Shown here in pieces: positions 6,979 to 17,182 of a stretch of DNA of 51,523 nucleotides (the first letter of the stretch is position 1; each line of letters begins with the position of its first letter). The DNA is taken from the NCBI RefSeq assembly GCF_000513135.1, contig NZ_BAUV01000032.1, positions 1 through 51,523 of the forward strand, in the 5' to 3' direction. This stretch comes from Halalkalibacter akibai JCM 9157 (GTDB lineage Bacteria; Bacillota; Bacilli; Bacillales; Bacillaceae_D). The notes beneath the pieces are model-generated. The model worked only from the letters and a program-made list of their open reading frames with translations, had not been told where the DNA came from and did not search any database. The position numbers and the translations under genes are program-made.

Positions 6979-7016
6979 AAAGACGAACTACATTCGATTG
7001 TAGTTCGTCTTTTTTT
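6979..7016. terminator. Bidirectional terminator between yqgW and yqhG
   Basis: Stem AAGACGAACTACA/TGTAGTTCGTCTT with loop TTCGAT and seven T on the + side. The - strand side ends the convergent yqhG transcript. Confidence 0.9.
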
Positions 7017-7809
7017 AAAAGACCTGTTGCTGCAAATAAAACATTCCACCATTTACAACAGATACATGAATGTTTGGTTCGTATTGTTCTTTCAGTGCTT
7101 GCTTTTCAACAAGATAACTTTCTGGCTTTTCTTCTTCTTCCTCGTAAAACGCTTCTAATAATTCAAGGTCCGCATCCCACCTCTTTACAGCTTCTATTGC
7201 CCAAGTATCATCTTCATTCTCGGCATATGTCTGAACCATTTTCTGTAATCTCACTAGGCCGCTTTTGATCGTAATTAAAGGTGATAATTTAAAACAGTAA
7301 TCAGGTATATTTGGCGTTAAATTTTTTTCTCTTATCCTCTCGAAAAATTGAGGGACGATTTGGCCATGGATTAAATTGAGCCCAAGTGATAGCAAGACAT
7401 CTTTTTTGCGATCACATTGAAATGATATTTTTGCATTAAGGCATAACCAAGGTTGCAAAGGAATTGATTTGTTTCCTGATGCATCAATCTGTTCGAATAA
7501 ACGAATAAAACCTCCTAGTTCTCTTGTTGATGCGAACAACTGCCTCAGTCTCGGTGAACCAAAATGAATTTGTTCTCCCTTTAAATCGTCAGGGGTCTCG
7601 TTCTGATCGGTAATAAATGTCACTTGCATAGGTCTGGGCTCGCCACCTGTTTTTTCAAGATAGTGCCAATAGAAGGGCCGATTCATTAGTAATTTATCTA
7701 GTTCTATAGATAACTGTACTTGAAGATAGCCTTTATGATTTTCGAGTATCGGACTATCATTTGCTTCAAAATACCGTTTTAAAAAATCATGAACTTGAGG
7801 CTGTTGCAT
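7015..7809 (-). CDS. yqhG: YqhG family protein
   Basis: A 264-residue protein of the YqhG family, unknown function, always next to yqhH in Bacillus. The start is ATG at 7809 (MQQPQVHDFLKRYF), placed 9 bases after GAGGAGG; an in-frame ATG at 7857 would lie inside yqhH with no ribosome binding site. The gene overlaps the last 23 bp of yqhH, so the pair is translationally coupled. The sequence is soluble, with an acidic EEEEEKPES stretch near the C-terminus and no recognisable catalytic motif. Confidence 0.88.
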   Translation of the reverse strand: MQQPQVHDFLKRYFEANDSPILENHKGYLQVQLSIELDKLLMNRPFYWHYLEKTGGEPRPMQVTFITDQNETPDDLKGEQIHFGSPRLRQLFASTRELGGFIRLFEQIDASGNKSIPLQPWLCLNAKISFQCDRKKDVLLSLGLNLIHGQIVPQFFERIREKNLTPNIPDYCFKLSPLITIKSGLVRLQKMVQTYAENEDDTWAIEAVKRWDADLELLEAFYEEEEEKPESYLVEKQALKEQYEPNIHVSVVNGGMFYLQQQVF

Positions 7810-9472
7810 CGATCGGATCCTCCTCTTTTGCGTTAGCTGCTTCCTCTGCTGCTTCATTCATGATTGCAGCAAGATGATCAAACTTAATCCGCATTTCTCC
7901 TTCTGAGTCGGACTGTAAAAGGATATCTTGAACATGATTTTCAACAGATGTTAACTCGATTTTTGTTAGAATATCATCTAACTCTCCAATAACAGACTCA
8001 AAAAGATTTATTTTTTCATAAAGTAACTTTAGAATATGTTGTTCAACAGTATCGTTTACGGCAAAATTATAAATACGTACATCTTCTTTTTGTCCTAAAC
8101 GATGAATACGTCCAATTCGTTGTTCAATCCTCATTGGATTCCATGGCAAGTCATAATTGATGATGTGACTACAAAATTGAAGGTTTATTCCTTCTCCACC
8201 TGCTTCAGTTGCAATAAGGACTTGTGCATGATTTTGGAAAAGTTGACGCATCCAGTCTTTTTTACCTCGTTTAAAACCACCTCTAAAAGGAACGGATGAA
8301 ATCCCGTTTTGCTTTAAATACCATTGTAAATAAAGTTGTGTAGCACGGTATTCAGTAAAAATGATGACTTTATCATTTATTTTTTGAATCAATTCAAGTG
8401 CTTTCTCTGCTTTGGCATGCCCTTCAACTTCCCCAATTTTATTAAGAAGCCTTTCAGCATCAGGTAAACTTCTACCATCAGCATGAGCACGCTCAATCAT
8501 ATTTTTAAGGGTCATGAAAGCAGCCTCACGACTACTACAAAGCTCTCTTTTTAGTGTTAATAGAGCAAAATGACTTGATCCATCTTTTAAATTCTCAATC
8601 TCAGTATAGAAAGATCTCTCAGATTCACTAAACTCGATTGGTACGGTCTCGACTATACGTTTTGTCCATTCAATTCCAGTTTCTTCTCGGCGGTTTCGAA
8701 CCATTACTTTGTTTACGAGTTCTCTTAATTTCTCCTCATTTTTAGGAGAGCGTTTATTTGAGCGATACTCTTGCTCAAAAGAAGTAATGTCCCCAAGATG
8801 TCCTGGTTTTAAAAGAGAAACAAGGTTAAAGATTTCTTCTAGTTTGTTTTGAACAGGAGTTGCTGTTAAAAGTAAACAAAACTTCTTTTTTAGATGTTTA
8901 ATAAATTCATAATTTTTTGTTTTAGGATTTTTTAATTTATGTGCTTCGTCGATAATGACAAGGTCATATGGTTGGTCTAAAACAATGTCGCGGTGTGGTT
9001 GTCGTTTGGCCGTATCAATTGAAGCGACAACAACGTCACATTGCTCCCATACATATGATTTACGTTGAGCAATAGCAGGAATATGAAATTTAGTATTCAG
9101 TTCAATTGCCCACTGTGAAACTAAAGAAGCTGGAACTAGAATTAATACTTTTTTGACTAATCCACGAATCATGTATTCTTTTAAGATCAAACCAGCTTCG
9201 ATTGTTTTTCCAAGTCCGACCTCATCCGCTAAAATAGCTTTACCGTTCATTTGCTCAATAACTGTGTTTGCAACTTCAATTTGATGAGGGAACGGTTGTA
9301 GTTGCGGAAGGTGTTTAGGTGCTAGTAAACCATGAAACTCGGGTATGACTTGATGTTCTTCTGCTTCATATGCCAGTTTAAAAAGATCCCAATTAGACCA
9401 GGGGCCATCATGCTCTAACCTCTCTAAAAAGGTGTTATTCCATTCTTGATCAAAATGAATATCTACATTCAT
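7787..9472 (-). CDS. yqhH: SNF2-family DEAD/DEAH helicase YqhH
   Basis: A 561-residue Snf2/RapA-type ATPase. Helicase motifs in order: I ADEVGLGKT (82-90), II DEAH (175-178), III LLTATPVQN, V ATEAGGEGINLQ and VI RIGRIHRLGQ. RapA-like enzymes remodel nucleic acid-protein complexes such as RNA polymerase; the exact Bacillus role is unknown. It is cotranscribed with yqhG and divergent from the glycine riboswitch-gcv operon, as in B. subtilis. The ATG at 9472 is preceded by GAAAGGATGAT. Confidence 0.93.
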   Translation of the reverse strand: MNVDIHFDQEWNNTFLERLEHDGPWSNWDLFKLAYEAEEHQVIPEFHGLLAPKHLPQLQPFPHQIEVANTVIEQMNGKAILADEVGLGKTIEAGLILKEYMIRGLVKKVLILVPASLVSQWAIELNTKFHIPAIAQRKSYVWEQCDVVVASIDTAKRQPHRDIVLDQPYDLVIIDEAHKLKNPKTKNYEFIKHLKKKFCLLLTATPVQNKLEEIFNLVSLLKPGHLGDITSFEQEYRSNKRSPKNEEKLRELVNKVMVRNRREETGIEWTKRIVETVPIEFSESERSFYTEIENLKDGSSHFALLTLKRELCSSREAAFMTLKNMIERAHADGRSLPDAERLLNKIGEVEGHAKAEKALELIQKINDKVIIFTEYRATQLYLQWYLKQNGISSVPFRGGFKRGKKDWMRQLFQNHAQVLIATEAGGEGINLQFCSHIINYDLPWNPMRIEQRIGRIHRLGQKEDVRIYNFAVNDTVEQHILKLLYEKINLFESVIGELDDILTKIELTSVENHVQDILLQSDSEGEMRIKFDHLAAIMNEAAEEAANAKEEDPIDATASSS

Positions 9473-9700
9473 GATCTATCATCCTTTCGAACAAACTTAA
9501 GCCAATATCCGAATGAAAACAACAGAAATCTACAAAAACTTCTGTTTTTAGAAAAAATAGTTGCGTCTCTCCGGTGATCTTGGTACGATACTAATAGAAA
9601 TCCGAATTAAAACCTACGTTTTACAAATTGAGTTTTATATTAGTAGTATGGACAACATATGACTATTTAATGAGTATATTTTCAAAACAAATGAATTTAA

Positions 9701-9905
9701 GGCGCGGATGAGAATAAAGGGAGAGATTGCAGGTTTTTGCAACGCCGAAGGAGCAAGTATGCGATATTGTGTTATCAAATACGAATCTCTCAGGCAAAAA
9801 GACTTTTATTTGACGCAGCTCTGGAGAGTGCTCGGTTGAGCCACCCACGAAGACACTATATTCATCTTTTTTTGAATATAGGAAACTTTCTGGTTTCAGG
9901 ACAGA
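9701..9905 (+). ncRNA. Tandem glycine riboswitch
   Basis: Two consecutive glycine aptamers ahead of gcvT. Aptamer 1 (about 9711-9810) has GGGAGAGA, GCCGAAGGAGCAA and GAATCTCTCAGGCAAAAAGA. The linker leads into aptamer 2 (about 9812-9900) with GACGCAGCTCTGGAGAGTG, the CCACC block, a variable P3 hairpin and the closing TTTCTGG...AGGAC. This is the classic B. subtilis gcvT arrangement: glycine binding turns the operon on. Confidence 0.95.
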
Positions 9906-9943
9906 GTTATACACGAATAAGTGTATAACTCTGTCTTTTTTTT
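9899..9943 (+). terminator. Riboswitch expression-platform terminator
   Basis: GACAGAGTTATACAC pairs with GTGTATAACTCTGTC, followed by eight T. The 5' arm overlaps the end of aptamer 2 (AGGACAGAG), so glycine binding can compete with terminator formation. gcvT starts about 33 bp downstream. Confidence 0.93.
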
Positions 9944-9976
9944 GTTCAGTTTCTTAAAGAAAGGGGAGTAATTAAA

Positions 9977-11074
9977 ATGTCAGAATTAAAGCAAACACCT
10001 TTATATGATTTGTATAAGAGCTATGGAGCAAAAACAATTGATTTCGGTGGTTGGGCCTTGCCAGTTCAATTTTCGAGCATTAAAGAAGAGCATGAGGCTG
10101 TTCGAACGAAAGCTGGACTATTCGATGTTTCTCACATGGGTGAAGTCGAGGTAAAAGGAGAAGGCGCTTTAGAGTTTTTGCAAAAAGTAATGACAAATGA
10201 TGTGTCTAAAATAGTAGACGGTCAAGCACAATACACGGCCATGTGTTATGAAAATGGAGGAACGGTTGACGATTTACTTATCTACCGTAAAGCGGTAAAT
10301 GACTTTTTGCTTGTCATTAACGCTTCTAATATTGACAAGGATGTTGAGTGGTTGAATCGACATAAAACAGAAAACGTAACGGTTGAGAACATTTCAAGTA
10401 GAATAGCTCAACTTGCCATTCAAGGTCCAATCGCAGAAAAAATTCTACAACAGAAGACAAGTTACGATTTATCAACCATTCTCTTTTTCCGATTCGCGGA
10501 AAACGTCTCAATTGATGGAATTGAAGCTTTGGTCTCTAGAACAGGATATACCGGAGAAGATGGGTTTGAGTTGTATTGCTTGGCAACGGATGCCCCTAAA
10601 CTTTGGGATCTGCTACTTGAAGCTGGAAAGGCGGATGGACTTGTACCATGTGGACTAGGTGCTCGCGATACACTTCGATTTGAAGCACGCTTACCATTGT
10701 ATGGTCAAGAACTTACTAAAGATATTAGTCCGCTTGAAGCAGGAATTGGATTTGCTGTAAAAGTAAATAAAGAAGCTGATTTTATCGGTAAGGATGTATT
10801 AAAGGCGCAAAAAGAAAATGGATTAACAAGGAAATTGGTTGGGATTGAAATGATTGACAAGGGGATACCGCGTACTGGTTATGAAATTTTTGTTGATGAG
10901 CAACAGGTTGGATTCGTCACAACGGGTACTCAATCACCAACATTAAAGAAGAATGTGGGTCTTGCTATCATTAATCATGCGTTTTCATCATTAGATACTG
11001 AAGTTGAAGTTCAAGTTCGTAAAAAAAGGTTAAAAGCAAAAATAGTTGCAACCCCTTTTTATAAAAAGTCGTAG
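9977..11074 (+). CDS. gcvT: Glycine cleavage system aminomethyltransferase (T protein)
   Basis: A 365-residue T protein. It takes the aminomethyl group from lipoyl-H protein and passes the methylene to tetrahydrofolate, releasing ammonia. The full family length is present: N-terminal [29 protein letters not shown], then the folate-binding [14 protein letters not shown] region (about 185-198), [11 protein letters not shown] and a C-terminal barrel. AAGGGGAG lies upstream of the ATG. First gene of the riboswitch-controlled gcvT-gcvPA-gcvPB operon, 11 bp before gcvPA. Confidence 0.97.
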   Translation: MSELKQTPLYDLYKSYGAKTIDFGGWALPVQFSSIKEEHEAVRTKAGLFDVSHMGEVEVKGEGALEFLQKVMTNDVSKIVDGQAQYTAMCYENGGTVDDLLIYRKAVNDFLLVINASNIDKDVEWLNRHKTENVTVENISSRIAQLAIQGPIAEKILQQKTSYDLSTILFFRFAENVSIDGIEALVSRTGYTGEDGFELYCLATDAPKLWDLLLEAGKADGLVPCGLGARDTLRFEARLPLYGQELTKDISPLEAGIGFAVKVNKEADFIGKDVLKAQKENGLTRKLVGIEMIDKGIPRTGYEIFVDEQQVGFVTTGTQSPTLKKNVGLAIINHAFSSLDTEVEVQVRKKRLKAKIVATPFYKKS

Positions 11075-11085
11075 GAGGAACATTC

Positions 11086-12429
11086 ATGAATCATCGCTAT
11101 TTACCAATGACAGAAGCTGACGAAAGAGAAATGCTTAATTTTATTGGAGTAGATTCTATTGAAGAATTATTCTCAGATATTCCAAAAGAGATTCGTTTCA
11201 AAGGAGAAATGAATCTTAAGGAAGCGTTAAAAGAACCAGAACTAGTTTCTTATTTTCAAGGACTTGCTAGTAAAAATGTATCGGTTAAACAAACTCCATC
11301 TTTTTTAGGGGCTGGAGTATATGAGCATTACATCCCTTCCATCGTTGATCATGTGATTTCACGATCTGAGTTTTATACAGCATACACACCATATCAGCCA
11401 GAGATTTCTCAAGGTGAATTACAAGCTATTTTCGAGTTCCAAACGATGATTTGTGAGCTTACGGGGATGGATTTAGCTAACTCTTCAATGTATGACGGAC
11501 CAACTGCTCTTGCAGAAGCAGCAATGCTAAGTGCTGGGCAAACGAAGAAGAAAACGATTCTTGTTTCAAAAGCGGTTCACCCTGAGGCACGCGCCGTTCT
11601 ACAAACAAATGCAACTGGACAAAGATTGAATGTGATTGAGATTGATACAGATAATGGAGTAACCGATCTTGCGCAGTTAAAAGAGATTTACGGTGATGAT
11701 ACGGCTTGTGTTGTCGTTCAACATCCGAACTTCTTTGGAAACCTCGAGCCTCTAACTGAACTTGAGGAAATTACACATAGCGGGAAAGCCATGTTTGTTG
11801 TTTCTAGTAACCCACTTGCACTAGGGCTTTTAAAGCCACCAGGCCAATTTGGAGCAGATATTGTTGTAGGTGACGCTCAGCCTTTTGGAATAGCGACGCA
11901 ATTCGGTGGTCCTCATTGTGGTTATTTTGCAACAACTAAAAAGTTAATGCGTAAAGTTCCTGGCCGTTTAGTAGGTCAAACAACGGATGAACATGGTCAA
12001 CGTGGTTTTGTTTTAACATTGCAAGCCCGTGAACAACATATTAGACGTGAGAAAGCAACATCGAATATTTGCTCCAATCAAGCTTTAAATGCATTAGCGG
12101 CATCTGTTGCTATGACGGCGATTGGAAAAAAAGGTGTTAAAGAAATGGCGTATCAAAATGTACAAAAGGCAGCTTATCTTAAGCAACAGTTAAAAAATAA
12201 TGGTGTCGAAATTGTAAATGAGCAACCGATATTTAACGAGTTTGTTGTTCAGGTAAATAAGTCAGTTTCTGAAGTAAATGAGCTTCTATTTGCAAAAGGC
12301 TTTATTGGTGGATATGACTTAAGTCAAGATGATGCTAGACTTGAAGGTCAAATGTTACTTGCGGTTACAGAGGTACGAACAAAAGAAGAACTTGACAGCT
12401 TTGCTAAAGAATTGGGGGCTCTAGTATGA
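11086..12429 (+). CDS. gcvPA: Glycine dehydrogenase (decarboxylating) subunit 1
   Basis: The 447-residue N-terminal half of the split P protein. With GcvPB it decarboxylates glycine and loads the aminomethyl group onto lipoyl-H protein. [13 protein letters not shown], the [14 protein letters not shown] block and the [20 protein letters not shown] region are all typical. AGGAGG precedes ATG 11086. It overlaps gcvPB by 4 bp (ATGA). Confidence 0.97.
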   Translation: MNHRYLPMTEADEREMLNFIGVDSIEELFSDIPKEIRFKGEMNLKEALKEPELVSYFQGLASKNVSVKQTPSFLGAGVYEHYIPSIVDHVISRSEFYTAYTPYQPEISQGELQAIFEFQTMICELTGMDLANSSMYDGPTALAEAAMLSAGQTKKKTILVSKAVHPEARAVLQTNATGQRLNVIEIDTDNGVTDLAQLKEIYGDDTACVVVQHPNFFGNLEPLTELEEITHSGKAMFVVSSNPLALGLLKPPGQFGADIVVGDAQPFGIATQFGGPHCGYFATTKKLMRKVPGRLVGQTTDEHGQRGFVLTLQAREQHIRREKATSNICSNQALNALAASVAMTAIGKKGVKEMAYQNVQKAAYLKQQLKNNGVEIVNEQPIFNEFVVQVNKSVSEVNELLFAKGFIGGYDLSQDDARLEGQMLLAVTEVRTKEELDSFAKELGALV

Positions 12430-13889
12430 TAACAACAAAAGACCAGCCACTTATTTTTGAACGTAGTAAGCCAGGAAGAGTTGGACATAGTTTGCCAACT
12501 TTAGATATTAAGGAACAGAATATAGAAGAGCTTATTCCAAGTGAATTCCTACGTGAAATTGAACCAGAGCTTCCGGAAGTTTCCGAGCTTGAAATTATGA
12601 GACACTACACAGCTTTATCAAAGAGAAATCATGGTGTTGATTCTGGTTTTTATCCACTAGGTTCATGTACGATGAAATACAATCCAAAAATTAATGAGAA
12701 CGTGGCTCGTTTTGAGGGGCTTGCACATATTCATCCTTATCAACCAGTGGAGCAAGTACAAGGTGCACTAGAACTTCTTTATGAACTCCAAACGTCACTA
12801 GCAGAGATTACAGGAATGGATGAAGTTACTTTACAGCCTGCAGCAGGAGCACATGGTGAGTGGACTGGATTAATGATGATCCGTGCTTACCACGAGAGAA
12901 ATGGCGACTTCAAGCGTACGAAAGTCATTGTGCCTGACTCAGCACATGGAACAAACCCTGCGTCTGCAACGGTAGCTGGATTTGAATCAGTAACTGTTAG
13001 AACGAATGAAGTTGGTTTAGTTGACTTGGAGCATTTACGTGAAGTTGTTGGGGAAGATACGGCGGCTTTAATGCTTACTAATCCTAATACACTAGGTTTA
13101 TTTGAGACTTACATTGTAGAGATGGCGAAGATTATCCATGATGCAGGTGGGAAACTCTATTATGATGGGGCAAATTCAAATGCAATCTTAGGGATTGCAA
13201 GACCAGGGGATATGGGCTTTGATGTAGTTCATTTAAATCTTCATAAAACATTTACCGGCCCTCACGGTGGTGGTGGACCAGGTTCAGGTCCAGTTGGAGT
13301 GAAGAAAGATTTAATTCCTTTTCTTCCTAAACCAACAATTGTTAAACGGAATGATCGTTTTGAGTTTGATTACGATCGTCCACAATCAATTGGTCGAGTA
13401 AAACCTTACTATGGAAATTACGGTATTAATGTTCGTGCTTATACGTATATTCGTACAATGGGGCCAGACGGCTTACGAAAAGTTTCAGAATATGCTGTTT
13501 TAAATGCAAATTATATGATGCGTAGATTAGAACCTCATTTTGATTTACCTTACACGCAACATTGTAAACATGAATTTGTTATCTCAGGACGTCGTCAGAA
13601 AAAACTAGGTGTACGTACATTAGATATTGCGAAACGCTTATTGGATTTCGGTTATCACCCACCAACTATTTACTTCCCTTTAAATGTTGAGGAATGTATG
13701 ATGATTGAGCCGACTGAGACGGAATCAAAAGAAACATTAGACGAGTTTATTGAAGCAATGATTCAAATTGCACGAGAAGCAGAGGAGAATCCAGAAATTG
13801 TTCAAGAAGCTCCTCATACAACAGTAATCTCTAGATTAGACGAAACAACAGCTGCAAGGAAACCAATTTTAAAATATGAAAAAGCCTAA
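12426..13889 (+). CDS. gcvPB: Glycine dehydrogenase (decarboxylating) subunit 2
   Basis: The 487-residue C-terminal half of the split P protein and the PLP-carrying subunit. The PLP lysine lies in [19 protein letters not shown] (about residues 268-286). [20 protein letters not shown] and the Gly-rich PLP pocket are complete. Translation is coupled to gcvPA. The stop codon TAA (13887-13889) lies within the left boundary of the Tn554-like element; the gene's ordinary terminator now lies 9 kb away at 22949. Confidence 0.97.
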   Translation: MITTKDQPLIFERSKPGRVGHSLPTLDIKEQNIEELIPSEFLREIEPELPEVSELEIMRHYTALSKRNHGVDSGFYPLGSCTMKYNPKINENVARFEGLAHIHPYQPVEQVQGALELLYELQTSLAEITGMDEVTLQPAAGAHGEWTGLMMIRAYHERNGDFKRTKVIVPDSAHGTNPASATVAGFESVTVRTNEVGLVDLEHLREVVGEDTAALMLTNPNTLGLFETYIVEMAKIIHDAGGKLYYDGANSNAILGIARPGDMGFDVVHLNLHKTFTGPHGGGGPGSGPVGVKKDLIPFLPKPTIVKRNDRFEFDYDRPQSIGRVKPYYGNYGINVRAYTYIRTMGPDGLRKVSEYAVLNANYMMRRLEPHFDLPYTQHCKHEFVISGRRQKKLGVRTLDIAKRLLDFGYHPPTIYFPLNVEECMMIEPTETESKETLDEFIEAMIQIAREAEENPEIVQEAPHTTVISRLDETTAARKPILKYEKA

Positions 13890-13900
13890 GCATTAAGTTA

Positions 13901-14060
13901 TATGTAATTCCATGTAAGGATAGTTTGTTTTTTGATAGGTATAGCTTTTATTATAATGTTAGACATTTTATAGGTGGAATTTAAGGGATAGTTCTCTATC
14001 CCTTATTTGTTATTTATAATGACCACCAATGACCTCATTTACTACTACAACACTCCGTTA
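13901..14060 (+). repeat. Element end, copy L
   Basis: This copy shares, in order, with copy M at 18017: TATGTAATTCCATG (14/14 identical), the block ATAATGTTAGACATT (12/15), a GGGATAG/CTATCCC hairpin, and GACCACCAATGACCTC. It is diverged from M by roughly a third. It lies 10 bp inside the CCTAAG block that includes the gcvPB stop, so it may be the true outer left end of the element. Confidence 0.7.
13981..14012 (+). terminator. Inward-facing terminator-like hairpin in copy L
   Basis: AAGGGATAG/CTATCCCTT with loop TTCT and a T-rich tail (TTATTTGTTATTT). It would stop read-through from gcvPB into the element. Confidence 0.6.
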
Positions 14061-14250
14061 AACGCTTTAGTAAACCGATTTTTAGTGCTGCATAATTCTG
14101 CTTCTTACATAGAAATGGCTTATTTAATGTAACAGTATATTTAGATAAAGACATTGATAAAATTCGCATTATTTGAAATACTTGTTATTGAACTAACGGG
14201 CAGAATAGTAAAACAAAGAAAAGGCAATGTTGATAGGAGAGGTGATAAAA
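14061..14250 (+). other. Non-coding segment before the first cargo gene
   Basis: About 190 bp with no gene. It contains the repeat fragment AACTAACGGGCAGAATAGT at 14191-14209, which recurs after other cargo genes. Confidence 0.5.
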
Positions 14251-14928
14251 GTGTCAAATGCAAAATTATTTAAAGCAATTTATATACCTGATACGCCTTT
14301 TCAAGATGAAAAATTAAAACCCAAAAAAGCAAAAAAATTTAACTTTAAGTTAGAAGAAAGTGTACGTATAGCTGATACGCTATATCGTTTTGTTTATAGA
14401 AATAATGGAAGACAAATTATTTGTTTTTATATTGTTGCTGATTGGAAAGGTCCATATCGCTATCTCTTTGTAGAGGACAATGAACTATTCAATGATTTTA
14501 CGTCGCAATTTGGAGTAAAAGGTGTTCGGGGAGGTTATTGGGAATGCGGTATGGATACATATTTAGGTGACTATTCTTCAGGAGTTGTATTTGAAAAACT
14601 AAATAAGAAAATAAATGGTTATGATGAAGATACACCTACTCCGATATGTCATATTTACGGTCAAGATATGTGGCACGGAAATGCTTTTATAGTAGGTAAT
14701 CGTTCGGCATTAGAAGAATTGCGTAATGCCATTGATACAGCTTTAAAGTATGGAGAAATAAGCACTACACTATCACCATCTGATGGTGAAGGGTATGAAC
14801 TATTAATTTCCTGTGTAGAGGATGGATTTAATTGGGATTTGATAGATATGCCTTATCATGACCCTGAATATTTTGATAAACCGAATGTCCCTGTTAAGGC
14901 TTTTAGGAGATACAAGCTTAATAAGTAG
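14251..14928 (+). CDS. Hypothetical protein, transposon cargo
   Basis: A 225-residue soluble protein that I do not recognise. The start is GTG 14251 (MSNAKLFKAIYI), since GGAGAGGTGAT ends 5 bases upstream; ATG 14227 has no ribosome binding site. Visible features: a short conserved-looking WHGNAFIVGNRSALEELRNA helix region (about residues 155-174) and an acidic C-terminal part with PYHDPEYF. There is no signal peptide or membrane segment. It is preceded by the cargo repeat fragment at 14191. Guessing an immunity or toxin-neutralising role would be speculation. Confidence 0.75.
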   Translation: MSNAKLFKAIYIPDTPFQDEKLKPKKAKKFNFKLEESVRIADTLYRFVYRNNGRQIICFYIVADWKGPYRYLFVEDNELFNDFTSQFGVKGVRGGYWECGMDTYLGDYSSGVVFEKLNKKINGYDEDTPTPICHIYGQDMWHGNAFIVGNRSALEELRNAIDTALKYGEISTTLSPSDGEGYELLISCVEDGFNWDLIDMPYHDPEYFDKPNVPVKAFRRYKLNK

Positions 14929-15027
14929 TCGAATAAATTTTTTCTTTCTATTTCAACGGCGGGAAAGGGAAGGAGGACTGGCGAAACATTCCCAGTGCTT
15001 TTTTTATTAAAAAATGGAGGGTAAATA

Positions 15028-15243
15028 ATGAACTTTTTTGATTGGAAAATAGAAATGGTCGAAGGTTTAAAGTCCTATATAGATATTGAAAATAAAAGAA
15101 TGGCTATTCTTACAACCGAAGATGATGAAATACATATGGCTTTAGAATTTGATGAAAACAAGAATTTAGTAATGCATCCAAGATGGAATATAAACATTAT
15201 TATCTTAGGTGATAAACATTTGAAATTTACTACAAATTCATAA
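15028..15243 (+). CDS. Hypothetical small protein, transposon cargo
   Basis: A 71-residue protein of unknown family, acidic and likely beta-rich (repeated short hydrophobic strands: MAILTTEDD, IHMALEF, NINIIILGD). AATGGAGGGT lies 7 bases before the ATG, which supports translation. No signal or membrane segment. A stem-loop repeat of the cargo family follows 9 bp after the stop. AT-rich like its neighbours. Confidence 0.65.
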   Translation: MNFFDWKIEMVEGLKSYIDIENKRMAILTTEDDEIHMALEFDENKNLVMHPRWNINIIILGDKHLKFTTNS

Positions 15244-15250
15244 AGATATT

Positions 15251-15300
15251 CTTCAAGTAATGGATGCTAATGTTGAATAACAGCTGCATCTGTTCGTTTT
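15251..15300 (+). repeat. Cargo intercistronic stem-loop repeat 1
   Basis: TTCAAGTAATGGATGC opens the unit and GATGC/GCATC closes a loose stem, followed by a T-rich stretch. It is a degenerate member of the family best seen at 15700 and 16079. Confidence 0.5.
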
Positions 15301-15342
15301 TTAACCATAGAATTATTACATAATGTGAAAGGTTGATAATAT

Positions 15343-15687
15343 ATGCCTGTCCATGAGTTTGGCATTATCGATGATTTTAACATTCGAAAAGATTATGGCT
15401 ACTATGCTCCAAAAGAATATAAATGTATATCGGTTGATGATGATCTCATTCAAAATCTTTCAGAATCTTTAAAAATAATGAAGAGTTACTTCCATTCGTA
15501 TGATAGATCAGAATTTGGTCTTACATATTGGGGAGTTACTATTATTCCCCCTGAATCCCTTTCATTGTTTTATGATGTGGTTGTATCTTCGCCACACTTC
15601 AAAAAGTCTGACGAACTAACAGATTTAGCAGCAAAAATTACTCAAGCAAAAGAAGAAAAGAAATATATGATACACTTTGGGATTTAA
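15343..15687 (+). CDS. Hypothetical protein, transposon cargo
   Basis: A 114-residue soluble protein of unknown function. Highlights are MPVHEFGIIDDF at the start, a YKCISVDDDLI stretch, SYFHSYDRSEFGLTYWG and TIIPPESL. Similar small proteins occur singly in Bacillus accessory regions, as far as I recall, without an assigned role. The ATG follows GAAAGGTTGAT. It is followed at once by the clearest intercistronic stem-loop repeat. Confidence 0.72.
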   Translation: MPVHEFGIIDDFNIRKDYGYYAPKEYKCISVDDDLIQNLSESLKIMKSYFHSYDRSEFGLTYWGVTIIPPESLSLFYDVVVSSPHFKKSDELTDLAAKITQAKEEKKYMIHFGI

Positions 15688-15699
15688 GCAATAGGCTTA

Positions 15700-15767
15700 T
15701 TCAAGTAACGGGTGCGTTTCTGTAATAAGCAGAGACGCTTTTTTTTACTAACGGCAGAATAGTTAAG
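15700..15767 (+). repeat. Cargo intercistronic stem-loop repeat 2
   Basis: TTCAAGTAACGGGT, then stem GCGTTTCTG/CAGAGACGC with loop TAATAAG, eight T, then ACTAACGGCAGAATAGTTAA. It doubles as a Rho-independent terminator for the preceding gene. Confidence 0.7.
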
Positions 15768-15834
15768 GAAGAATTAAGGGAATATAAAGATTTAGATAGT
15801 AACAAAGAGTTGTTTTATTGCGGAGGTGGAAGGT

Positions 15835-16059
15835 TTGTATTTTGCTTTAATAATCGGAGTTATCTTGATGTTTTTATCAATAATCTTTTGGAAGAGAGGA
15901 AATGACAACGAACCATTATTGTCTTCGGTTATTGATGCTTTTATTGGAATCTTTTCTGGATTTACCTTCCGCTCATTCTCAATTTTGATATTTATAATAG
16001 GCTTTCTAATTTTAGTTATTACTGGGCTATATATGATGGGTATTGTAACTATCTCATAA
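15835..16059 (+). CDS. Hypothetical two-helix membrane protein, transposon cargo
   Basis: A 74-residue protein with two hydrophobic helices (about 2-19 and 42-70) and a charged WKRGNDNE loop. Start chosen as TTG 15835, because GGAGGTGG (15822-15829) is well spaced for it; GTG at 15826 overlaps that site. No homologue recognised. A small membrane protein in mobile cargo could be an immunity or toxin component, but nothing in the sequence shows it. Confidence 0.6.
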   Translation: MYFALIIGVILMFLSIIFWKRGNDNEPLLSSVIDAFIGIFSGFTFRSFSILIFIIGFLILVITGLYMMGIVTIS

Positions 16060-16078
16060 GTAATGTATAGATACTTTA

Positions 16079-16140
16079 TTAAAGTATCGGGAGCGTTTCT
16101 GGAACAAGCAGAAACGCTTATTCCACTATTGGGCAGGTTA
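16079..16140 (+). repeat. Cargo intercistronic stem-loop repeat 3
   Basis: TTAAAGTATCGGGA, perfect nine-pair stem GCGTTTCTG/CAGAAACGC with loop GAACAAG, then CACTATTGGGCAGGTTA. Same stem as the unit at 15700, with a compensating-type change. Confidence 0.7.
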
Positions 16141-16217
16141 ATTGAATAAAGACTTTCTATAAGATACATGATAAACCGATAAGAGTTTTTCTAAATTGTA
16201 CAGAGGTGTGGTAAGTA

Positions 16218-17096
16218 ATGAAATTAATTAATTTGTTTAATGTCATAATAACCACAATTTTATTATTTTGTTTTAGTATTAGTGTTGTAATTTCATATTT
16301 AAATTCATCTGAATTTTTCCCTGAGTTTATTTCGTTCTTAAAGTTGGTATTTCCCACCTTTATTATCGCAGGTCTAATAGCAGCGTTAGTATATAATAAG
16401 TTGAAAAGCAAAAGACAACTTCACTATTTTCAAAGTCTTTTGCTTTTCTCTTTACTTGGAATTTTAAGTAGCTCTTTTTATATGATTTTATTAAATATTC
16501 CTTTAGAGATACTTCATATTCATTTGCTAGGTGTTTATGGGGCTATTTTATTTTTTCATGTGCATTTATTATATAGCTGGATTAGTTTCTCAACTTCTAT
16601 GACTAAAGGTTTTAGCAGGGTTATTTACTTTGTGTTTGTTCTGATAAATATCCTCGTCATTTACTTGTTCTTTTCTGTATCAATAGAAAAACCTATTCAA
16701 ACATTTAATGATTTAAATGTACTTAAAGAAAACGTTCCTTTTGAAATTCAAACACCTAATCCGCCTGAAAATGTTACTTTGGATTTTGGGGATATAGAAA
16801 GAAGAGGCGGAAAAATAGAACGAATTACATTATATTACAAAGAGACTGAAAAGGAATTTTTTAGTTATGATGATAAAGATGAGCGGGGTTTTCTTTTGTT
16901 TATTGAAAAAGAGAATTTGCCTTACCAGTACAATGATTGGGAAAGAACATCAATCGATAATCGAACCGTGTATATAGAATATCCGTCAGATGATATTAAT
17001 AATGCTATGGTAATGTGGCAGAGCGATAAATTTAGTTATTCTCTCATGGGAAGTGACATTGATTATCTGTTAGGGATTGCAAAAACAATAAAATAA
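16218..17096 (+). CDS. Hypothetical membrane protein with extracytoplasmic C-terminal domain, cargo
   Basis: A 292-residue protein. The first 155 residues hold about five hydrophobic helices (5-28, 37-58, 72-96, 100-120, 133-153). The remaining 140 form a soluble domain with RITLYYKETEKEF and GFLLFIEKENLPY strands, loosely like domains that follow anti-sigma or DUF4367-type anchors; I would not assign a family. AGAGGTGTGG precedes the ATG. A stem-loop repeat follows the stop. Confidence 0.75.
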   Translation: MKLINLFNVIITTILLFCFSISVVISYLNSSEFFPEFISFLKLVFPTFIIAGLIAALVYNKLKSKRQLHYFQSLLLFSLLGILSSSFYMILLNIPLEILHIHLLGVYGAILFFHVHLLYSWISFSTSMTKGFSRVIYFVFVLINILVIYLFFSVSIEKPIQTFNDLNVLKENVPFEIQTPNPPENVTLDFGDIERRGGKIERITLYYKETEKEFFSYDDKDERGFLLFIEKENLPYQYNDWERTSIDNRTVYIEYPSDDINNAMVMWQSDKFSYSLMGSDIDYLLGIAKTIK

Positions 17097-17106
17097 TTCT
17101 AATTTT

Positions 17107-17150
17107 TGTTCAACAAACGGGGGGTATTCCTTCAACAAGGGATGCTTAGA
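17107..17150 (+). repeat. Cargo intercistronic stem-loop repeat 4
   Basis: GTTCAACAAACGGG, stem GTATTCC/GGGATGC with loop TTCAACAA. Degenerate member of the same family. Confidence 0.5.
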
Positions 17151-17182
17151 CCCCTATCACAACCATGTTCCCCTCTTGAAAC

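Noticed and set aside
15700-16140. Integron attC sites
   Set aside because: The repeats have GTTCAAC and GTTAA-like ends in places, but the core site GTTRRRY is not kept, stems are too short, and there is no IntI gene. The recombinases here are Tn554-type.
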